A stretch of 47,979 nucleotides of DNA from an uncultured Bacteroidia bacterium (GTDB lineage: Bacteria; Bacteroidota; Bacteroidia; J057; CALLMJ01). The position numbers and the translations under genes are program-made. The notes under the pieces are model-generated. The model did no database searches. It had not been told where the DNA came from and worked only from the letters and a program-made list of their open reading frames with translations. Positions within the stretch are counted from its first letter, which is position 1. Each line of letters begins with the position of its first letter. The stretch covers positions 1 through 47,979 of the forward strand of contig CALLMJ010000031.1 of NCBI GenBank assembly GCA_938006875.1, read 5' to 3'. Shown in pieces: positions 42,676 to 47,979 of this stretch.

Positions 42676-43857
42676 TTACAAAAAACATTTTCCCTCACCC
42701 CTATAAGTTAATATTTCATCTATAATTGTTTGATTATCAAATACAAAAATTTTATTAAAACGTTCACAAAGTTCACCTGCCTTGGCATGACGTAAGAAAA
42801 TACAATCCCCTATTTTTAAAGAATTTTTTGAATAAAATGGAGTTTGCACTTCTCCGAAACCTTCTTCTTTTATGAACTGAACATCATGAGGAAAGAAAAT
42901 TTTGGGTTGTTTCTCTATACCAATAGCCCCTGATGCGATATATCCCCCACCAGCACAAGTATATATATTAGGTTCGGGATTTCTTGTGATTTCTATTCCA
43001 AAAAATAAAGATGGTTCATGACAAAAGTCTGAATACATATCAAACAAACCACTAGAATACAACCCTGAACCCACAGTAACCTCATTGATATAAGGCTCTT
43101 GCAAGGTTTTTTCTATACTTCCCGTTCCACCACCATTCACAATAGAAAGTGTAAAACCCTCTTTTTGTATCCATTCATACATAGTCCTACGATGCTTTGC
43201 TAATCTTAGGACAGATATTTTTTTTAGCCATGGTACAACCAAACGTTTTAAGAAATTAGGTTGTTTTTCACCAAGCCCCGCAATCTGTGCCTCATAGCCC
43301 ATAATCCCTTTTAAATCAATAAAATTCAAAGTTCTAATCAAATTTAAGCGTTGTTTCAAGTCTTCTAAATTCCTGATAGAAGAACGTTTGACACCAAACC
43401 ATATCCACCCAAAATCTGTCGACATATCCAAATCTAAGCATATAGGAACTTTAATTTCATATCTTCTACCTAAATCGTTTAAAATTTCTAAATGATATGG
43501 TAAATCGACCATAAAAACAATGTTCTTACCGTTTTTAATTTGTAGAATTAGCGGTTTTAGAGCCTCATAAAAAGTAAAAGGATAACCTATGAGTAAATTG
43601 TCAAAACCGTTTTCGGAAAGCCAAAGGGTTTCTTCGGGGTGATAAGTCATAAGTCCTTGATATTGAGAATTTTGTTGTAAAACATAATTTAAGACCCATC
43701 GGCAACGAACGGACTTGGAAGCAATTCTAATCGCAACATTTCTTGCTCTAACCGCAATATCTTGAACATTTTTTTGTAAAGCAGGTAAATACAAAGCGGC
43801 AAATGGACGTGGTATCTCTGAAAAAATAGTATTTAATTGCTGATAATCCATACGCAA
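42676..43857 (-). CDS. PLP-dependent alanine-racemase-fold enzyme (amino acid deaminase/aldolase type)
   Basis: The 393-residue protein has the alanine racemase N-terminal TIM-barrel pattern: PFAALYLPALQKNVQDIA and RIASKSVRCRWVL, with the likely PLP lysine in ASKS at about residue 48. Downstream are SLDLDMSTDFG-like and GYEAQIAG segments, SIVNGGGTGS for phosphate binding, and EVTVGSGLYSSGLFD, with a C-terminal D-serine-dehydratase-like domain (FSKNSLKIGDCIFLRHAKAGEL). It is related to D-threonine aldolase and D-serine deaminase; the substrate cannot be fixed. Start is either the first Met or the Met two codons later. Divergent from ahcY. Confidence 0.85.
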   Translation of the reverse strand: MRMDYQQLNTIFSEIPRPFAALYLPALQKNVQDIAVRARNVAIRIASKSVRCRWVLNYVLQQNSQYQGLMTYHPEETLWLSENGFDNLLIGYPFTFYEALKPLILQIKNGKNIVFMVDLPYHLEILNDLGRRYEIKVPICLDLDMSTDFGWIWFGVKRSSIRNLEDLKQRLNLIRTLNFIDLKGIMGYEAQIAGLGEKQPNFLKRLVVPWLKKISVLRLAKHRRTMYEWIQKEGFTLSIVNGGGTGSIEKTLQEPYINEVTVGSGLYSSGLFDMYSDFCHEPSLFFGIEITRNPEPNIYTCAGGGYIASGAIGIEKQPKIFFPHDVQFIKEEGFGEVQTPFYSKNSLKIGDCIFLRHAKAGELCERFNKIFVFDNQTIIDEILTYRGEGKCFL

Positions 43858-43885
43858 AAATAATCAGATTCGAACAAAAAAAGAA

Positions 43886-43917
43886 TTTGGATTGTTTATG
43901 AATTATTGATAACTTTG
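43886..43917 (+). promoter_or_regulatory. Promoter TTTG-N20-TAACTTTG for ahcY
   Basis: TTTG at 43886-43889, a 20-base spacer and TAACTTTG at 43910-43917 match the Bacteroidota consensus, 17 bases before the ATG at 43935. Confidence 0.75.
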
Positions 43918-43934
43918 TAAAAAATTTCATTATA

Positions 43935-45248
43935 ATGGTAAAAACAGAAGTGTTCACAGATTATAAGGTCAAAGATATGTCTTTGGCAGAATGGGGCAGA
44001 AAAGAAATACGTTTAGCAGAAGCTGAAATGCCGGGTTTAATGGCAATACGTGCAGAATACGCGCCCTCACAACCTTTAAAAGGAGCTAGAATAGCAGGTT
44101 GTCTTCATATGACAATACAAACTGCGGTGCTCATTGAAACCTTAGTAGCCTTAGGTGCAGAAGTTCGTTGGTCTTCTTGCAATATTTTTTCAACACAAGA
44201 CCACGCCGCCGCCGCTATTGCCGCCGCAGGTATTCCCGTCTTCGCCTGGAAAGGAATGACCGAAGAAGAATACACTTGGTGTATAGAACAAACTTTGTTC
44301 TTCGGTAGCCCTGATAGACCGCTCAACATGATTTTAGATGACGGTGGTGACCTCACCAATTTGGTCCTAGATAAATATCCTCATTTAGCAAAAGGTATTA
44401 AAGGAGTTTCCGAAGAAACTACTACCGGTGTATTGAGATTATATGAAAGAATGAAAGCAGGTACCCTACCCTTCCCTGCTATTAACGTTAACGACTCAGT
44501 AACAAAATCAAAATTTGATAACAAATACGGTTGTAGAGAATCATTAGTAGATGGGATTCGCAGGGCTACGGATATTATGATTGCAGGAAAAGTAGCAATT
44601 GTTGCGGGATATGGAGATGTAGGAAAAGGTTCTGCACAATCCTTAAAAGCGGCTGGAGCAAGGGTGTATGTAACTGAAATAGACCCTATCTGCGCTTTAC
44701 AAGCCCTTATGGAAGGTTTTGAAGTACGTAAAATGGATAACATCGTCCATTTAGCAGATATCATCGTAACCGCAACCGGTAATTTTAATGTTGTAACCGA
44801 TAGACACTTCAAAAAAATGAAAGATAAAGTTATCCTCTGTAATATCGGCCACTTTGATAACGAAATTAACATGGCTTGGCTTAACCAAAATTATGGACAT
44901 ACCAAAATAAATATTAAACCTCAGGTGGATATGTACAACGTAGAAGGTAACGATATCATTGTGCTTGCAGAAGGTAGATTAGTGAATTTAGGTTGTGCAA
45001 CAGGGCATCCTTCCTTTGTAATGTCTAACTCTTTCTCTAATCAGACACTCGCTCAAATAGAATTATGGAATCATGCAGATAAATATAAAAACGAAGTTTA
45101 TACTTTACCCAAACATCTTGATGAGAAAGTTGCCGCTCTGCATTTAGCCAAATTAGGCGCTGAACTTGAAGAACTTACAGATGAACAAGCAGAGTATATT
45201 AAAGTCCCGAAAAACGGTCCATTCAAACCTGATTATTATAGATACTAG
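43935..45248 (+). CDS. ahcY: Adenosylhomocysteinase
   Basis: This 437-residue NAD-dependent enzyme hydrolyses S-adenosylhomocysteine to adenosine and homocysteine, relieving methyltransferase inhibition. It shows the N-terminal substrate domain ([34 protein letters not shown]), [13 protein letters not shown], the NAD-binding motif [12 protein letters not shown] and the C-terminal PFKPDYYRY. The length and ending are standard. It has a strong promoter and a strong terminator, so it is monocistronic. C-ending codons are more frequent than in the left half of the window. Confidence 0.98.
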   Translation: MVKTEVFTDYKVKDMSLAEWGRKEIRLAEAEMPGLMAIRAEYAPSQPLKGARIAGCLHMTIQTAVLIETLVALGAEVRWSSCNIFSTQDHAAAAIAAAGIPVFAWKGMTEEEYTWCIEQTLFFGSPDRPLNMILDDGGDLTNLVLDKYPHLAKGIKGVSEETTTGVLRLYERMKAGTLPFPAINVNDSVTKSKFDNKYGCRESLVDGIRRATDIMIAGKVAIVAGYGDVGKGSAQSLKAAGARVYVTEIDPICALQALMEGFEVRKMDNIVHLADIIVTATGNFNVVTDRHFKKMKDKVILCNIGHFDNEINMAWLNQNYGHTKINIKPQVDMYNVEGNDIIVLAEGRLVNLGCATGHPSFVMSNSFSNQTLAQIELWNHADKYKNEVYTLPKHLDEKVAALHLAKLGAELEELTDEQAEYIKVPKNGPFKPDYYRY

Positions 45249-45256
45249 AAATTTAA

Positions 45257-45287
45257 GGCTACCCAAAAGGTAGCCTCCCTTTTTTTA
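45257..45287 (+). terminator. Intrinsic terminator after ahcY
   Basis: GGCTACC (45257-45263) pairs perfectly with GGTAGCC (45269-45275) around a CAAAA loop, followed by TCCC and eight T. It begins 9 bases after the stop codon. Confidence 0.92.
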
Positions 45288-45842
45288 TAAGGGTAATCTT
45301 TCCCAAGCCCAAAATAAACTTATACTAAATGTTAAAATATAAACAATTTTTTTAATGAGATAAGGATACTTTATCCATGTATTGAAAACCAAAATAATAG
45401 AAATCCAAAAAATTTGGGCAATTTCTAAACCGACATTAAACGGAAGCAGGGTGTTCATTACGCTCCACTCTATCCCTTCTAAAAGGCTTTTTAGTAAACC
45501 AGAAAATCCATAACCATGAATCAGCCCGAAAATAACTACCATTCCATACATACTCCTATAAAATTTCCATTCAAAAAAGTTTAAAACCGCTGTTAAAGCG
45601 ATTGTAAGAGCAATTAAAAATTCAATCCAACTCGTTAATTCTGTTTGTGGGTTTGTAAAAACTGCTATCGCTAATGTGATAGAATGCCCCACTGTAAAAG
45701 CAGTTGCTAAAAAAAATAATTTCTTCCAATCCTGTATCGAATAGGGTAAAGCCAGCATCAAAATAAAAAAGATATGGTCTGGAGTATTAATATCTAATAA
45801 GTGTTCAAAACCAAGTCGTAAATACACACTAAATTCTTGCAT
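45285..45842 (-). CDS. HupE/UreJ-like membrane protein
   Basis: The 185-residue protein has about six hydrophobic helices. It carries the family motif GFEHLLDINTPDHIFF near the N-terminus, a second TAFTVGHSITLAIA motif, and FGLIHGYGFSG, with His and Asp residues expected to bind a metal within the membrane. HupE/UreJ proteins are linked to nickel or similar metal import, but no hydrogenase or urease genes are nearby. Orthologues with this short form are common in Bacteroidota. A TAATTTTG box lies at 45849-45856. It is convergent with ahcY. Confidence 0.85.
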   Translation of the reverse strand: MQEFSVYLRLGFEHLLDINTPDHIFFILMLALPYSIQDWKKLFFLATAFTVGHSITLAIAVFTNPQTELTSWIEFLIALTIALTAVLNFFEWKFYRSMYGMVVIFGLIHGYGFSGLLKSLLEGIEWSVMNTLLPFNVGLEIAQIFWISIILVFNTWIKYPYLIKKIVYILTFSISLFWAWERLPL

Positions 45843-45848
45843 AACTCA

Positions 45849-45856
45849 CAAAATTA
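45849..45856 (-). promoter_or_regulatory. -7 promoter element (TAATTTTG) for the HupE/UreJ-like gene
   Basis: TAATTTTG on the minus strand ends 6 bases before the ATG at 45842, implying a near-leaderless transcript. No -33 match was found. Confidence 0.4.
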
Positions 45857-45910
45857 AAATATAATGTCAATTTTTTTAGATATCATTATTAGGAACCTTT
45901 CTAAAATTTG

Positions 45911-45946
45911 TAAAAATAAACAGAGGTAACCATTAAGCTACCCCTG
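45911..45946 (-). terminator. Intrinsic terminator after the large T9SS cargo gene
   Basis: On the minus strand CAGGGGTA pairs with TACCTCTG (one G-T pair) around a 10-base loop, followed by TTTATTTTTA. It starts 29 bases after the stop of the gene ending at 45976. Confidence 0.7.
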
Positions 45947-45975
45947 CTTAAATTATAAAATAGTAAAGAAGTAAA

Positions 45976-47979
45976 TTATTGTTTTACGAATTTACCTACC
46001 AAATTTAAACTTTCATTTTGTATTTTGTAGGTATAGTATCCCGCTGGAAAATTAATTAAAGAAACTTGCGTTTGATTTTCAAAAGCGGTCTCATAAACTA
46101 ATTTGCCTGCTACATCGTAGATTTGGAGTTGCGCGGAAGTACCTGACAACATAAAATGAATGTTATCTTGGGCAGGGTTTGGATAAACCATTAAAGGTGT
46201 ATTAGAAGGTTGAACAAAAACCTCTACGATAGAAGAATAATGCGTAGCACCGTTTAAATCTACTTGTTCTAAACGATAGTAATTTCTTCCGAAAGAAGGT
46301 TTTTCATCAACAAATTGATATTGATAAATTTCATTGGTAGTACCCTTACCATTTACTTTACCTATATTTTCAAAACGGACACCGTCCAAACTTCTTTGTA
46401 TATTGAAGTGACTATTGAGCAATTCAGAGGCAGTAGCCCAGTTTAATTGAACTTGTAAGTTAGGTAATAAGAGCCCTGAAAAATCTAACCATTCAACGGG
46501 GAGCGTAGTAGAGACTGCTATACCAAAATCGGAGAAGGAAGTTAGACCATTTCGGGAGGAGATTAAAGTTGCGGCGTTGGTACAACCTGCGGGAGTTCCG
46601 GGTTTTTTCCATGTACTTGAAACATCATTTCTTTTTACAACGATACAATTAGAAGCGGCATTTGAAGAACCATTCAAATTTAAAGTAATGTCGTAAGAAC
46701 CTGAAAAAGTACCGGAGGCAGGCTCAATAGTCCAGATACCACCATCTGCCATAGTAGTGTAATGATAGAATGCTTCAATTAAATTAGGGGGAGTGCCTCC
46801 GATAGTAGTACTGAAAGACGCATCTAATTCATTGATTCCCAGTGGAGAAGCACCAAAAGTTATTGTCGCTAATTGATAATGCATATTAGAACCTACAGGG
46901 AAGTCATAAATTTGCCCATTAATCACCTCTCTTCTTAATTTTCCTACAACATAACGATTGGCATTATAATTTTGGATACCTCCTGTAACAGGGTTAGGAT
47001 CAAATGGCATAATGTCTAAATAATTTGTTCCGTTATTGAACACTTTACCATTCTCAAAGCGGAAAAACTCTTGCACTTGCGTAATTTGGTTTAAAGTAAG
47101 ACCATTTGCATTATCTAAAACTATTCTACCGAAGGTTTCTGGTTGTGCGGCATTGATATTTTGCATAGCAGAACCCACAAAATGCACACGGCTTCTTAAA
47201 CCTTCATCAAAAGCGGCATTACTTGCATTGTTCGCCCAATTTCCTCTTAAAAGGATTAAACCATCAATAGATGCTGGATTACCATCGTTCATGTCTAATG
47301 TACCGCCATTGATGGTAAGGTTACCAAAAACCTCTAATGTATCCGCTAATTTGTCTATTTCTAAAATTCTACCGTTCAAAGTTAGATTATTACATTTGGC
47401 TACATAGCCATATTTGCCCGCATTAGGAGAAGTTCTATCTACGTGACAGTCGTTTAAAGCGGAAGGTGGTATAACTACATTCACACTCTGATTAGGGACT
47501 TGTAAATTATCCCAATTACGGCAATTGAACCAGTCTGTATTCACATTTCCTACCCATTGCCCATCAATCGCAAAAGAAGTAACATTCAAATAATCTTTCG
47601 GGCAAGCACAACTATGAGCAATACAGTTAGGGTCATTCACATCGCCTACACCTGCGTTGCCCCAGTCTACATAACTAGCATTACCGGGAGAATAAACCAC
47701 CCAATTCGTTACAAAATTAACTATATTAGAGAGTAAGACGTGCTGAGAGCCCGTTTTAGTAGAGAAATTGTATCGAGCACCATGAACTGCTGGTGAGGTT
47801 GCGGCTTGAATACTGAAACACTCAATATCAGGATGCTTACGAGAAATCCTTAAAGCTGATCCTGTCAAAGAAGTTAAGTCATCCGTAAATTCATACCATA
47901 CTCCACCATCTTGAATTCCTGCAAGTACTCTACCAACAAAAGTAGAACCAGCATAATCAAAATTAAAAGTTCCTTGCAT
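45976..47979 (-). CDS. Large T9SS type A cargo protein (5' end outside the window)
   Basis: At least 667 residues are visible and the frame is open to the window edge; the ATG at the very edge may be an internal Met. The C-terminal ~75 residues form a type A sorting domain (VYPNPAQDNIHFML, IYDVAGKLV, FPAGYYTYKI, ending GKFVKQ), so it is exported by the type IX system. Upstream is a typical Bacteroidota surface-protein region with DWFNCRNWDNLQVPNQSVNVVIPP and repeated NLTLNG/LTING strands suggesting a beta-helix or adhesin-like stalk, and a fibronectin-like segment (VEWLDFSGLLLPNLQVQLNW). Substrate or ligand unknown. Its base composition is richer in G+C than the left half of the window. Confidence 0.88.
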   Translation of the reverse strand: MQGTFNFDYAGSTFVGRVLAGIQDGGVWYEFTDDLTSLTGSALRISRKHPDIECFSIQAATSPAVHGARYNFSTKTGSQHVLLSNIVNFVTNWVVYSPGNASYVDWGNAGVGDVNDPNCIAHSCACPKDYLNVTSFAIDGQWVGNVNTDWFNCRNWDNLQVPNQSVNVVIPPSALNDCHVDRTSPNAGKYGYVAKCNNLTLNGRILEIDKLADTLEVFGNLTINGGTLDMNDGNPASIDGLILLRGNWANNASNAAFDEGLRSRVHFVGSAMQNINAAQPETFGRIVLDNANGLTLNQITQVQEFFRFENGKVFNNGTNYLDIMPFDPNPVTGGIQNYNANRYVVGKLRREVINGQIYDFPVGSNMHYQLATITFGASPLGINELDASFSTTIGGTPPNLIEAFYHYTTMADGGIWTIEPASGTFSGSYDITLNLNGSSNAASNCIVVKRNDVSSTWKKPGTPAGCTNAATLISSRNGLTSFSDFGIAVSTTLPVEWLDFSGLLLPNLQVQLNWATASELLNSHFNIQRSLDGVRFENIGKVNGKGTTNEIYQYQFVDEKPSFGRNYYRLEQVDLNGATHYSSIVEVFVQPSNTPLMVYPNPAQDNIHFMLSGTSAQLQIYDVAGKLVYETAFENQTQVSLINFPAGYYTYKIQNESLNLVGKFVKQ

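Noticed and set aside
43748-43957. Minus-strand ORF overlapping the ahcY start and promoter
   Set aside because: It lies out of frame across the racemase-fold gene and the ahcY promoter and encodes no recognisable protein.

Overview
This is a chromosomal segment from a low-GC member of the Bacteroidota, probably Cytophagales-like. The lineage call rests on two secreted proteins with type IX secretion (T9SS) sorting domains, a DUF4175 coiled-coil protein, an Ig-like 'PEGGP' lipoprotein, a DUF2490 protein, near absence of Shine-Dalgarno sequences, and repeated TAnnTTTG -7 promoter elements a few bases before start codons. No insertion sequence, prophage, tRNA, rRNA operon or CRISPR array is visible. 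Nearly all genes are chromosomal housekeeping or envelope genes.

Layout. 0-5 kb: a lipoprotein-like methyltransferase with a degenerate SAM loop, a solitary cas6, and a large membrane sensor-phosphatase (beta-propeller, Y_Y_Y, TM, coiled coil, SpoIIE/PP2C). 5-7.4 kb: an apt-ychF-pcm operon on the minus strand. 7.6-11 kb: a secreted PepSY-like protein, a BamA/TamA-like outer-membrane protein and a class I aminotransferase. 11-21.5 kb: a tightly packed eight-gene minus-strand operon (nadA-thiL-xth-DUF4175-anti-sigma-type ATPase-ybeY-mnmG-Ig-like lipoprotein), with four ATGA start/stop overlaps. Two parS sites (TGTTCCACGTGGAAC core) lie around the mnmG/ybeY junction, one of them inside the 3' end of ybeY. 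21.5-22 kb: a divergent AT-rich spacer with clustered DnaA-box sequences, a candidate replication origin.

22-34 kb: LysM lytic transglycosylase and rnhB, a T9SS cargo protein, gpsA, a small secreted protein, a CBS protein, a LolA-like protein, a TPR protein, a DinB-like protein, a patatin, dgt with a small membrane protein, then the RNase P RNA gene (rnpB, minus strand). 34.3-41.2 kb: an inorganic-carbon uptake operon of dabA (DUF2309), dabB (NuoL-like), a DUF2490 outer-membrane protein and a SulP anion transporter. 41.2-48 kb: a small unknown membrane protein, a YHS-domain lipoprotein, a decayed RDD-family pseudogene, a PLP alanine-racemase-fold enzyme, ahcY with a clear terminator, a HupE/UreJ-like membrane protein, and the 3' part of a large T9SS cargo gene that runs off the right edge.

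The most notable items are the parS pair plus DnaA-box cluster, which together suggest the window is origin-proximal; the four-gene DAB/SulP/DUF2490 carbon-uptake cluster; the orphan cas6; and the exported methyltransferase-like protein. Base composition also changes: the left half is much more AT-rich than most of the right half.
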